Part shown: in pieces, positions 36,740-46,307 of the stretch
How the letters are laid out: every line of letters begins with the position of its first letter
How positions within the stretch are numbered: the first letter of the stretch is position 1
Assembly: GCA_949128115.1 (NCBI GenBank)
Contig: OX421967.1
Coordinates: forward strand, 2,780,070 to 2,844,069
DNA: 64,000 nt
Reading direction: 5' to 3'
Source: Anaspis maculata
Taxonomy: Eukaryota > Arthropoda > Insecta > Coleoptera > Scraptiidae
The notes under the pieces: model-generated
The model's input: only the letters and a program-made list of their open reading frames with translations
Database searches by the model: none
What the model was told of the DNA's origin: nothing
Position numbers and translations under genes: made by a program

Positions 36740-37380
36740 CAGGAGCACCAGTAGTAGAGTGAGCCCCGAGGTAAGCCCCTATTTACCTTCATGTGATATT
36801 TAGCCCCCATCGGGCCCCTCATTCATCTAATTGAATTTTTGAAACCTTATGAGTCCCTTCATGTTTTTCATAGCTTTCAGACTTCCAGTAAGGCCCCTTT
36901 TGCAGTCTTGTGTTATCAAGAGCTCTTTCTATTGGTCCTCCTTATTCTGTCTTCAATTCAAAGACCTGCTGAGCCCCCTTGCATTTCTCATGACTTTCGA
37001 AGCAGCAAGCAGCGGTGTGCTATCATGTCATGTTGGGAACCCTATCGGGTCCCCCATTGTGTCTTCAATTGTAGGTGGAACCCTGTTGTGCCTCATTATT
37101 TTTTTTCATGACTTTCGGAATAGGTACCAGTAAGTCCAATTTCAAGTTATTTTGTTACACAGAGCTCCATTGGGCCCCCTTGTGTCTTCAATACCGTTCG
37201 AAGCTCTGTTGAGTTCTGTCTCCTTTTTGCACTTTTCCGAGGCTTTCCGACCACTAGTAAGCTCCTTGTGCCTTGATGTGATATTTGGCCCCCCTTGTGT
37301 CTTCAAGTATAGTACAGAACCCGAGATGGAGCCTTATTGGCTCACTTATGTTTTTATTGGCTTCCAGAGGGGTTTGGTAC
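36740..37380 (-). repeat. Diverged copies of the ~400-bp repeat family (minus orientation)
   Basis: Phrases such as GAGCCCCCTTGCATTTCTC, GGGCCCCCTTGTGTCTTCAA and CTGTTGAGTTCTGTCTCC are the reverse complement of the GGGCTCCAAAYGAYACTTGAAGACACAAGGGGGC motif found in the family at 37630-39057. Diverged; open frames here are repeat by-products. Confidence 0.6.
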
Positions 37381-37382
37381 CA

Positions 37383-37605
37383 ACAACTTATCGACACCCA
37401 ACTCATCAACAAGACAACTCATCGACAAGACAACTCACCGACAAGACAACTAATCGACAGGACAACTCATCGACAAGACAACTCGCCGACAGGACAATTC
37501 ATCGACAAGACAACTCTTCGACAGGACATCTCGCCGACAGGACAACTCGCCGACAGGACAACTCACCGACAGGACAATTCTTCGACAGGACAACTGGCCG
37601 ACATG
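37383..37605. repeat. Minisatellite, CGACAGGACAACTCA units
   Basis: About fourteen 15-bp copies of CGACAAGACAACTCA or CGACAGGACAACTCG. This is the reverse-complement orientation of the minisatellite at 29105-29330. Confidence 0.9.
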
Positions 37606-37629
37606 AGGCATTGCGCTCGCGCATGACCG

Positions 37630-39057
37630 GGCTTATTGGGGCTCTAAAGGACACTTCAAGACACAAGGAGGCTCAGCAAGACTTTGGATCCTACAATGTA
37701 TACACAAGGAAGGATAGGGCTCTGAATATCACAGGAAGACCTGGCAAAGCTCACTAGGGCCCTCAACGATACTTTAACACACAAGGAGCCTAGCAGGGCT
37801 CAAATCGCCAGAATGTAGACACAAGGCTAGATAGGGCTTCGAATAACACAAAAAGAGTTGAGAGGCTCAATAGGGCTCCAAAAGACATTAGAAGACACAA
37901 GGGTGCTCAGCAGAGCCTAAACCTCTACAATGTAGACCAAGAGAAATTAGGGCTGTGAATATCGCAAGAAGGACTGATGAGGCTCACTAGGGCTCCAAAT
38001 GACACATAAAGTCACAGGGGGACCTAATAGGGCTCTGGGAATCCTGGAAAGGCACAAAGGAGCTTTCTGAGATGTCAGAAATATCGAGAGGTCAGACGGG
38101 GGTCACCGGGGTTCCAATCGATAGTTGTAGACACAAGAAGGCTCATTAGGGCTCCAAACGATACTTGAAGATACAAGTATCGTTTGTACAAGCAGGGTTT
38201 GAAACGCCTCAATGTAGATATCAGAGAGGATAGGATTCTTATAATTGATAGAAGACCTGGCGGGGCTCACTAGGGCTCCAAATGACACTTTGAAACAGAA
38301 AGAGGGGAGGAGCCCTGTAGAACTTTGACCAACACATATAGACTCATAGGAGCTAACCAGAGCTTCGAAAACTAAGACAATGTAAGAAGGGGCTCAGCAG
38401 GACTACAAATAAAACATAAGGACACAGGGGGGGCCACATAGGGCTCTTAGAAACCTAATAAGACACAAAGAAGCTTTTTAAGATTCCAGAAACATCGAGA
38501 AATCTTAAGGGGGTCACCTGTCTACAAACAATAATTGAAGACACGAGGGGGCTCAGTAGGGCTCCAAACGATACATCAAAATACAAGGGGGCTCAATAGG
38601 GTTTTGAAACGCTTCAATTTAGACACAAGAGAGGAGAAGCCTCTAAAAATCGGACGAAGGCCTGGCGGAGCTCACTGGGGCTCCAAATGATACTTGAAGA
38701 CACAAGGGGGCCCCGTAGAACTTTGATCAACACATTAAGACTAACAGAAGCTAACAAGAGCTTGGAAAACTAACACATTATAAAATGGGGCTCAGCAGGG
38801 CTACAAATAAAACATAAAGACAGAGGGGGCTCACATAGGGCTCTAAGAAACCTAACAAGGCACAAAGGAGATTTCTGAGATTCCAGAAACTTCGAGAAAT
38901 CAGAAGGAGGGCACCTGATTTGCAAACAATAATTGAAGTAACAAGGGGCTCAATAGGGCTCCAAACGATACTTGACGATACAAGGGGGCTCAATAAGGCT
39001 TGAAATGCTTCAATTTGGACACAAGAGAGAAGAGGCCTCTAAAAATCGGACGAAGGA
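37630..39057 (+). repeat. ~400-bp tandem repeat family, left arm of a palindrome
   Basis: Three to four imperfect units. Each holds, in order, GGGGCTCCAAATGAYACTTGAAGACACAAGG, CCCCGTAGAACTTTGA, GGAGCTAACYAGAGC, GGGGCTCAGCAGGGCTACAAAT, CATAGGGCTCT, CACAAAGGAG, CAAACRATAATTGAAG, and CTCTAAAAATCGGACGAAGGCC. The last motif recurs at about 38641 and 39037, giving a unit near 396 bp. The right end is the centre of a large inverted repeat. Confidence 0.85.
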
Positions 39058-39905
39058 ACCCCGCCAGGCCTTCGTCCGATTTTTAGAGGCCTCTCCTCTC
39101 TTGTGTCTACATTGAAGCGTTTCAAGCCCTACTGAGCCCCTTTGTTCCTCAGGTACTGTTTGGAGCCCTATTGAGCCCCCTCGTGTCTTCAATTATCGTT
39201 TGCAGACCCGGTTGCTCCCTTTTGACTTCTCGATGTTTCTGAAATCTTAAAAAGCTCATTTGTGCCATATTAGGTTTTTCAAAGTCCTGTGTGGCCACCC
39301 TGTGTCTTTATGTTTCATTTGTAGCTCTGCTGAGCCCCTTCGGCTAATGTGTTGGTTTTTCAAGCTCTAGTTAGCTCCTGTCAGTCTTTACGTATTGGTC
39401 AAAGTTCTACGGGGCTCCCTCGTGTCCACAAGTGTCATTTGGAGCCCCAGTAAACCCCGCCAGGCCTTTGTCCGACTTTTAGAAGCCTCTTCTCTCTTGC
39501 GTCTACATTGAAGCGTTTCAGCCCTACTGAGCCTCTTTGCATCTTCAAGTACCGTTTGGAGCCCTATTGAGCCCCCTTGTGTCTTCAGTTATCGTTTGCA
39601 GACCTGGTTACCCCTTTTTGACTTCTCGATGTTTCTGGAATCCTAGAAAGCTCCGTTGTGCCATATTAGGTTTTTCAAAGCTTTATGTGGTCCCCCTGTG
39701 TCTTTATGTTTCAATTGTAACCCTGCTGAGCCCTTTTTTCCAATGTGTTAGTTTTTCAAGCTCTAGTTGGCTCCTGTTAGTCTTTATGTATTGGTCAAAG
39801 TTCTACGGGGCCCCCTCGTGTCCCCAATTGTCATTTGGAGCCCCAGTGAACGTCGCCAGGCCTTTGTCCGATTTTTAGAGGCCTCTCTTCTCTTGTGTCT
39901 ACATT
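39058..39905 (-). repeat. ~400-bp repeat family, right arm of a palindrome
   Basis: The reverse complement of the units on the left. GGCCTTCGTCCGATTTTTAG at 39068 mirrors CTAAAAATCGGACGAAGG at 39037-39054, and the order of internal motifs is reversed outward to 39905. Arms are imperfect (small indels and substitutions). Confidence 0.85.
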
Positions 39906-39962
39906 GAAGCGTTGTCGGTGAGTTGTCCTGTCGATGAGTTGGGTGTCGATGAGTTGTCCGAC
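39906..39962. repeat. Short minisatellite at the outer end of the palindrome
   Basis: GTTGTCGGTGAGTTGTCCTG followed by GATGAGTTGGGTGTCGATGA. It is in opposite orientation to the copy at 37383-37605, matching its mirror position about the centre at 39058. Confidence 0.8.
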
Positions 39963-40065
39963 TCCCTTCCAGGGTACCAGTGAGCCCCCTTTTTCCTTCA
40001 TTGTTATGTAAAGCTCCATTGCGCCCCTTTGTGTCTTCAATATCGTTTGAAGCCTTACTGCCTTA

Positions 40066-40522
40066 GAGGGAGAGGAAGAGGGAGAGGGAGAGGGAGAGGG
40101 AGAGGGAGAGGGAGAGGAAGAAGATGGAGAAGACGGAGAAGACAGAGAAAACGGAGAAGACGGAGAAGACGGAGAAGACAGGACAAAGAAGACGAAGAAG
40201 GCGAAGGAGACGAAGGAGAACAAGGAGAACAAGAAGAACAAAGGAGAACAAGGAGAAGAAGGAGAAGAAGGAGAAGATGGAGAAGATGGAGAAGAAGGAG
40301 AAGAAGGAGAAGGAGAAGAAGGAGAAGGAGAAGGAGAAGAAAGAGAAGGAGAAGGAGAAGAAGGAGAAGAAGGAGAAGAAGGAGAAGAAGGAGAGGGAGA
40401 AGGAGAAGAAGAAGAAGAAGAAGAAGGAGGAGAAAGGAGAGAAGAAGGACAAGGAGGAGAAGGAGGAGGAGGAGGAGGAGAAGGAGAAGAAGGAGAAGAA
40501 AAAGAAGAAGGAGAAGGAGAAT
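40066..40522 (+). repeat. Polypurine tract of GGAGAA/GAAGGA repeats
   Basis: About 450 bases almost entirely A and G on the + strand. It begins as GAGGGA repeats, passes through GAAGACGGA, then GGAGAAGAA and GGAGGA repeats, and ends in a short (ATCAA)n run near 40530. A related, shorter tract lies at 40587-40692. Such mirror-rich purine DNA can form triplexes (H-DNA). The long Glu/Lys/Arg frames and antisense Leu/Ser/Phe frames are composition artefacts. Confidence 0.9.
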
Positions 40523-40714
40523 CAAATCAAATCAAATCAGATCAGTCTATTCATTTTTCCATACAATATACATTGTCTAAAATACGAAGAAATTGAAGAA
40601 ATAGAATAAGTAGAAGAAGGATAAGCAGGAGAAGAAGAAGGAGGAGAAGAAGGAGAAGGAGTAGAAGAAAAAGAAGAAGGAGAAGAAGGAGACTTTTCGT
40701 CAATTGTCTCAACA

Positions 40715-40720
40715 TTTATT
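40715..40720 (-). terminator. Polyadenylation signal AATAAA for the minus-strand zinc-finger gene
   Basis: TTTATT on the + strand, i.e. AATAAA on the minus strand, about 150 bp downstream of the stop at 40868. Position and hexamer fit; no transcript evidence. Confidence 0.55.
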
Positions 40721-40867
40721 AAGCACAAGTAGGTAAGTACCTACCTACCTACGTTACATATTGGATGCCTTCGAAGGCAGATGTTTAGCAGTCGTGGTCT
40801 TCCAGGTGTCCTCAAGTTCGACTTTAAATGAACACTGTTCATTCAAGAACACTTCGCACTTCGGAGC

Positions 40868-41899
40868 CTATCCGTTTTCATCGACGGCGACATGTTTCAA
40901 CAACATGTGCAATTTTAAATGGTGCTTCAGTTTGCCTCTATACGAACACTTTGCACATCGAAACCACTCCAAGTCTTCGGCGGCAGCATGCTTTAACATG
41001 TGCCTCTTCAAGTGCTGCTTCTGTTTGCATTTATACGAACAATTCGCACAGTGAAACCAGGAAATGTCCTCGGCGGCGGTGTGTCTGAACAGCCGGTGAT
41101 TCTTCAGATCCCTATTGTATTTGCAGTTGTACGAACACTGCGCACACCGTAACCAACCGACGTCTTTGGCGGGTCTCGGCGCGTCGTGGGTGCTCGCGTG
41201 CATCTTCAAGTTGTTCTTGTACCTGGTTCTGAACGAACACTCGGCACAAACGAACCAAACGATGTCTTCGGCGGCGGTGTGCTTCAGCACGTCGTGCTGC
41301 TTCAATTCGCCCTTGCGTTTGGTCTTCCAGGGGCACTTTGGGCAAGGGAACCAGACGATGTCTTCGGCGGCGACGTGTTTCAGCATGTGCGATTTCAAAT
41401 CGCCTTTTCGTTCGCTTCTATATGAACACTGCGGACATGGAAAGATTTTCATCCTGGACTTCTTCTTTTCGCGAATGGCGTGAGTTGACGTGTGCTTTTT
41501 CGAAGCTTTTTTTTGTCTAACTACCCTGGCGTGCGGTGGTGCTGCGAGTTTCGCTGCTGATCGATGGGAATCCGTGTGTTTCACCAGAAGCAAAACGGAA
41601 CGGGTGCCGTAAAGGCAATTTTTGCAGGAAAATTCATGCGATTCTTCATGAAAAAATGAACTTCGTCCAATTTTGCCGCCGATTCCGACGTGGTGTTTGT
41701 GTTCGCAGTGTTCGTACAAGTCCCAATTGTGAAAGCCCTCGAGTTTGCCGGAAATGCACGAACAGTGGTCGGGCTCAATCATGGCATGGAACAGCTCTGT
41801 GGCGTAAACATTCCTGTGGACCCTCTGAACGTGGTGTTCCAGCTGGAATTCCATTTCAAACTCATATGAACATTGTAAGCACCGGTGTACTTCCTCCAT
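40868..41899 (-). CDS. C2H2 zinc-finger protein, 9 fingers, 343 aa
   Basis: A probable nuclear DNA-binding protein. Starting at ATG 41899, finger 1 is at residues 7-28. Finger 2 is degenerate: its second Cys is replaced by Gly compared with the paralogues. Finger 3 (FSCKNCLYGTRSVLLLVKH) is CX2CX12HX3H. A basic spacer with VVRQKKASKKH follows. Six fingers of the CSYRxKxKxxLKxHMLKH type end the protein. The linkers are not the usual TGEKP but (A)AAEDIxWF. A 3' splice site (CATTTCCAG) ends 10 bases upstream of the ATG, so a 5'UTR exon is likely, and the coding part is a single exon. It is divergent from the zinc-finger gene starting at 42527 and clearly paralogous to it. The DNA target cannot be inferred. 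Confidence 0.9.
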   Translation of the reverse strand: MEEVHRCLQCSYEFEMEFQLEHHVQRVHRNVYATELFHAMIEPDHCSCISGKLEGFHNWDLYEHCEHKHHVGIGGKIGRSSFFHEESHEFSCKNCLYGTRSVLLLVKHTDSHRSAAKLAAPPHARVVRQKKASKKHTSTHAIREKKKSRMKIFPCPQCSYRSERKGDLKSHMLKHVAAEDIVWFPCPKCPWKTKRKGELKQHDVLKHTAAEDIVWFVCAECSFRTRYKNNLKMHASTHDAPRPAKDVGWLRCAQCSYNCKYNRDLKNHRLFRHTAAEDISWFHCANCSYKCKQKQHLKRHMLKHAAAEDLEWFRCAKCSYRGKLKHHLKLHMLLKHVAVDENG

Positions 41900-42526
41900 G
41901 ACACACGATCTGGAAATGTCATTATTAGCAAAAACTAATTATTACGCGTTTCTGCCGGCTTCCCACTGAATACCTTTGTTGAAAATCCCGTTCTTACTGG
42001 CAGCAGGCCTTATAAAAATTAGGTAGCAGCGAGGGTAGCAGCTACCTAACCTAGCTATGTAGATCAGTAGATGATTTCGATTTCTTGAAGTGCGAATCTT
42101 GATGAATAAACATGAAATTTCGCTATAGATGGGTACCCACTAGATACATGATAAAATGGCAACACCTTCCAACAACTACTGCGACATTACAACAAACGAC
42201 AGGTGGGAAAAGCTTGTGGGGAACACCTAGTTAGTGTTCGCTCTCCTGTCCCTGTTAACACCAGATCTGATCCGGTGGCGCCATCTATTGCCATTTCAAA
42301 GAGTTCTGATTGAGAACACTGCAGAGCACTGTAATTTCGGTTCCTACTTTACCAACTAGTCGTTACCGTTAGGTAGGTTCTCCCGTCTCCCGTCAACGCT
42401 CTCCATGAACAGGCGCAAACGTCTGTCTACCTCGTCATTGATTTGTTCTTGTACCTACACAGGAATCTTGCCGAAATCTTGCTAAAAATAAATTGCTTCA
42501 AAAGACTACCTACCTTACATGACAAG
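41900..42526. promoter_or_regulatory. Divergent intergenic region between two zinc-finger genes
   Basis: About 630 bp between the oppositely oriented starts, expected to hold both promoters and 5'UTR exons or introns. The part at about 42371-42450 (GGTAGGTTCTCCCGTCTCCC, CAGGCGCAAACGTCTGTCTA) is duplicated upstream of the next paralogue at about 46144-46210, so the duplication included 5' flanking DNA. No individual promoter element is certain. Confidence 0.5.
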
Positions 42527-44019
42527 ATGTAAGTCATAAATCGATCCTTCCCATTTTCTGAAATATCAAAATTTTTATTGCAAAATTTAGGTTGAATTCA
42601 GCAAAAATTGGTGACACCTACGACTGTACGCAATGTTCGCATCAGTATGCATCCAGTTTTCAACTCGACTACCACGTCCAGAGGAACCACAGAAACGCTT
42701 CCACGACCAAACCGTTCCAAGCCATCAGCGAACTGGAACAGTTCTCTTGCACTTATTGCAACTACACCAGTCATCATCGGTTGCAATTACACGAACACTA
42801 CAAACAAGGACACAATCCGAGTAGCAAAGAAAACGAAAATGTGTCGTTCTCTGATGAATTTGTGGTATATAAGTGTAACTATTGCGGATACAAAGCGAGT
42901 TCAAGCTTGTGTCTTGCAGACCACCACGGTTTGTGTGGAAAGGCGTCTCTATCGAAGGGATCTGATGAACCAGCAGATGTCAAATGTGTGGAATTACTCG
43001 ATCTGAACTGGACCGATGTGAGAACATCAAAAGACACTGGAGCCATGGAATTCACTATGACGACTAGTGATTCTAATGATCAAAAAAGGTTCATTTGTGA
43101 CCATTGTTCGTATCGAGCTAAACGAAAGAGGCTACTAGAAATGCACATGGTGCGACGACATGCCACAAATGAAGAGATCGATTGGCTTCAATGCAACTAT
43201 TGTTCGTACCGAGCTAAACTCAACGCAAATCTGAAAAAGCACATGTTACAACATGCTGCAAGAGAAGAAATCAATTGGTTACCATGTAATCACTGTTCGT
43301 ATCAAACTAAACGAAAGTCGGATTTGAAAGTACACATATTGCGTCGTCATACTGCAAGCGAAGAAATCAATTGGTTCCAATGTAATCATTGTTCGTACCG
43401 TGCTAAACTGATCAATGATTTGAATCTACACATGTTGCAACATGCCATAGATGAAGAGATCAATTGGTTCCAGTGCAAAAATTGCTCGTTCCGAACTAAA
43501 CGAAACAGAACTCTGGAAAAACACATGCTGCGACATGCCACGAAGCAAGAAATCATCATTTGGTTTGAATGCGTCCATTGTTCCTACAAAGCCAAACGAG
43601 AGTCACAAATGCATAAACACAATAAGCTACGACATGATCCGAACAGAGAAATCAAATGGTTTCAGTGCAACAACTGTCCGCATCGAGCCAAGCGAAACGG
43701 AGATTTGAAAGTGCACATGTTGCAACATGCCACAAACGAGGAGATCGATTGGTTCGAATGCATCCATTGCTCCTACCGAGCTAAACGGAAGGGACACCTG
43801 AAACAGCACATGTTGCAGCATGCTACAGATAAAGGGATCAGTTATTGGTTCCAGTGCAACCACTGCCCGTACCGATCCAAACAAGAGGCAGCTTTGCAGA
43901 GGCATTATATTTGTAAACATGCCGCAAACGGAGAGATGAATTGGTTCAGTTGTTACTATTGTTCGTACCAAGCTAAAGCGAAGAGTCAACTGACGACGCA
44001 CATGTTGGAACATGCTTAA
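42527..44019 (+). CDS. C2H2 zinc-finger protein, 13 fingers, start codon split by an intron
   Basis: Probable nuclear DNA-binding protein of 476 aa. Model: AT at 42527-42528, a 62-bp intron 42529-42590 (GTAAGT...TTTAG), then G at 42591, giving ATG TTG AAT. The reading frame has no other ATG before the first finger, and the paralogue at 46308 has the same arrangement. Fingers 1-3 lie in the first ~125 residues; finger 3 ends HHGLC and is C2HC-like. After a ~50-residue spacer there are ten fingers of the type CxxCSYRAKRKxxLKxHMLxH, joined by the unusual linker (A)xxEEINWF. Compared with the 22-finger paralogue it lacks about nine fingers of the array. Adjacent to a divergent 9-finger gene. The terminal finger ends close to the stop. 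DNA target unknown. Confidence 0.9.
42529..42590 (+). other. 62-bp intron splitting the initiator ATG
   Basis: Starts GTAAGT and ends AAATTTAG, with the exon boundary AT|G. If retained, translation would begin at the same ATG and meet TAA at once (ATG TAA). The paralogue has a 62-bp intron at the identical place (46310-46371). Confidence 0.7.
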
Positions 44020-44164
44020 TACTATTAAAATCATGTTAGTCATTGATATGGGAAAGCTTGTTTGTGAAATTATCTTGTCGATTATCTATGCAAGCATTTT
44101 TGCAGAACAGACTCTAACCTAATGGTTTTAAATGGCACTTCCTCTATATATCCTCATTTGTTTT

Positions 44165-44590
44165 AGTTCTTTTCTTTTTCAGGCTTCATGAGCTGGTTTA
44201 GCTTCTGCAGTTCGCTTCAGTCATTCGCAAGTAGAGTTGTTTCTTCGGTTCATATTAGTGCAGCTTTTATTCAAGTCTTGAATGTTTCAACTGCATTCTC
44301 TGCCGCTCCGTTGCTTCGTGGGTTGTAAGGTGAAGTTATGTGTTCAATGCCATTCTTTTTGAGAAATGTTTTCCCATGAATGTAACCATTGTTTTTGGTA
44401 TTCCGAATCTAGCTAAGCAATTTCTAATTTGCTTTTCAGCTCTTGAGCTGTCATTGACTTCGTAGACTTCTGGCCATTTGGTAAAAGCATCTGTCATATA
44501 AGAACATTTCTCCACGTAGGTACCTACCGGTCCCAGGTGATCGGTATGAATCCTTTCAAAAGTTTTTCCGTTGACGGCCATGGTGTCTCT
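44165..44590 (-). pseudogene. Ty3/gypsy integrase fragment
   Basis: On the minus strand 44581-44336 reads as an integrase catalytic-core fragment: ERIHTDHLGPVG (first catalytic Asp), YMTDAFTKWPEVYEV, and CLARFGIPKTMVT. The second Asp position is altered, the sequence around GKHFSK is not that of an intact element, and the frame stops. A continuation in another frame about 44335-44210 holds YNPRSNGAAENAVETFK, the region with the catalytic Glu, followed by stops. No LTRs, Gag, protease or RT are visible nearby. This is a dead fragment of a different retroelement from the one at 21780. The first ATG at 44581 is not evidence for a gene. Confidence 0.8.
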
Positions 44591-44849
44591 GTAGCCTAGG
44601 GTTGCCTAGGGTATAGGCTAGGGTTATTGTTAAATATGATAGAAAAAAATAGAAAAAAAAAGTATAATCTCGGCTGCTGTGGAACAGTTGGATACTTTCT
44701 TCAACATGATGTCGTCGGCCGGCCCGTTTTCAAAAAGTCGATCGCTTGCTCCATGCCGTTGAGATCATAGATATAGAATATCATACCATGATGCATAATG
44801 TACCTACGTTGGTCGAAATGATAGTTCTCGATCCCTTGCCCCTGCCCAG

Positions 44850-45660
44850 TGTTCACATCACATCGGTGTTCATTGTTGTGTACCGTGCCGTTCGAATGCG
44901 AAATATAGGTTCTCTGTTCGTATACGAACACTCGATATAAACACTCCATTCATTTCCATCCAGGATACGAACACTGGTACCCACGAATGCGAACCGAGAT
45001 TTTAACAGTGGTACGAGTATCTGCTCAAAACGTGTTCCAACTTGCGAGACACCTGGAGAATTGTGCGAGAGTTCGTACAGAAGCTTTTTCTTGCTGTTGG
45101 TGTGGAATGTTGGTATCAAATGCATGAAGAACAGTGAGCACCTATAGAAAATACCATTTGTTGATGCACGAAGCCAGAACGCACGGATACACAGAGTGTT
45201 CATTCAAGACCGTGCGCAAGGATCACCTAGGTACCTACTTGAAACGACACTATGAATACCTACTTTCGGACCATCAAAAGATTACAGAAGTCTAGAGAAC
45301 CAGTTAAAAATGGTGGCAGCTGGCTCAAATTGGTTTCGAAGCCTCGAGAACCCGTTCCAAACAAGAAAACTTGATACCACACACATTGTCAAAATACTTA
45401 ACGACCGATCGAATCAAAAATGGTTCAAATGCACCAAGTGTTCGTAAAGTACGAGGTAAAGTAGGACGATAGTGTTAGGCTCGCTGGCGAGCCACCTAAT
45501 CCAGCTTGGCAGTCGGGATGGAACCAACTCTTTCCAGTGTACCTATGGAATCTCTACAAGTCTCTGGTGTTTTCGCGGCAAACTCGACATAAGTAGATAT
45601 AGGTATACGAACACTCGAAACAAACTAAAACTTCATGTCAAATGTTGAATCCGAGGTTGA
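44850..45660. pseudogene. Decayed zinc-finger remnants between paralogues
   Basis: Short pieces resembling fingers occur without a usable frame. On the + strand near 45415-45460, KWFKCTKCS is followed by a stop, resembling the NWFKCNHCSYR start of a finger. Near 45604-45648, YTNTRNKLKLHVKC is followed by a stop, resembling a finger's second half. On the minus strand near 44905-44950 there is a VYIECSYTNRE-like piece. TACGAACAC words typical of the finger coding region recur throughout. The likeliest reading is a third duplicate that has decayed, but individual matches are short. Confidence 0.5.
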
Positions 45661-45877
45661 ATCCATCAACGATACCTACTGGTGAGAACTGCGGCTTCAT
45701 CTTCTTGAGAATTTTTCAGAAGTGAAGGGCAAACTAACATCAGTGTAAAGTCCGAGATTAAGTCCTTCCAGTAATAAGTAGGTAACTAATACCTCGGATA
45801 AAATACGGTAGGTACATTTACATGCCTTTTACCTACATTTATACACTTATAATTGATTGATCCGCTGCCAAAGCTGA

Positions 45878-46006
45878 TACCGTATGATCAAAAACTTTTT
45901 CCTCTAGGCAGGCTGTGGCCTGGTCAAAATCAGCCTTGTTTGCCTGCCAATGTCCAGGACCAGACCCACAGCCTGCCTAGGGGAGGAAAGTTTTCAACCA
46001 TACGGC
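45878..46006. repeat. ~130-bp imperfect hairpin (inverted repeat)
   Basis: Left arm 45878-45925 contains CCGTATGATCAAAAACTTTT and CTAGGCAGGCTGTGGCCTGG. Right arm 45958-46006 contains GACCAGACCCACAGCCTGCC and AGTTTTCAACCATACGG. The arms pair over nearly 48 bases with few mismatches around a loop of about 32 bases. This fits a tiny MITE or a hairpin RNA precursor. No target duplication is evident. Confidence 0.65.
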
Positions 46007-46307
46007 ATAAAAAGTGTACTCTACTGTACAATGGTGTCATCTGGCGGATCAATAGGTACTAAATGTTCAAGTAGGTACCTGTTCTCAGGCATGCAGTGAT
46101 AGCGTGACAGGGTTGAGCTGTTACTACTTCATCGACTGTACGTCTGGTAGGTTCTTCCATATTCCGCCAACGCTCTTCATGTACAGGCGCAAGCGTCTGT
46201 CTACCTACTTCATCATTGATTTGTTGTAAGATACGGATCTACATGATTGTGTTCACAGCAAACATGCTAAAAAGCTAAAAAAAATTACATAAAAACACCA
46301 CAACAAA

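Noticed and set aside
37152..37757. 201-codon frame on the + strand
   Set aside because: It runs through the 15-bp minisatellite, whose unit is a multiple of three, and neighbouring repeats. The Thr/Gln/Asp-rich periodicity comes from the repeat.
40029..40609. Long frames of Arg/Lys/Glu or Leu/Ser/Phe across the GGAGAA tract
   Set aside because: All reading frames of a purine-only tract stay open because stops on one strand need a T. Composition alone explains them.
42592..42594. TTG at 42592 as a start codon
   Set aside because: A non-ATG start is unnecessary: splicing joins AT at 42527-42528 to G at 42591 and makes an ATG in frame.
43627..44043. Antisense frames opposite the zinc-finger arrays, also at 47681-48565
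   Set aside because: Periodic antisense frames follow from the repeated finger codons. The sense frames contain all Cys and His ligands.
44853..45203. 116-codon minus-strand frame as a gene
   Set aside because: It lies in the decayed zinc-finger zone, has a single finger-like fragment and no complete ligand set.
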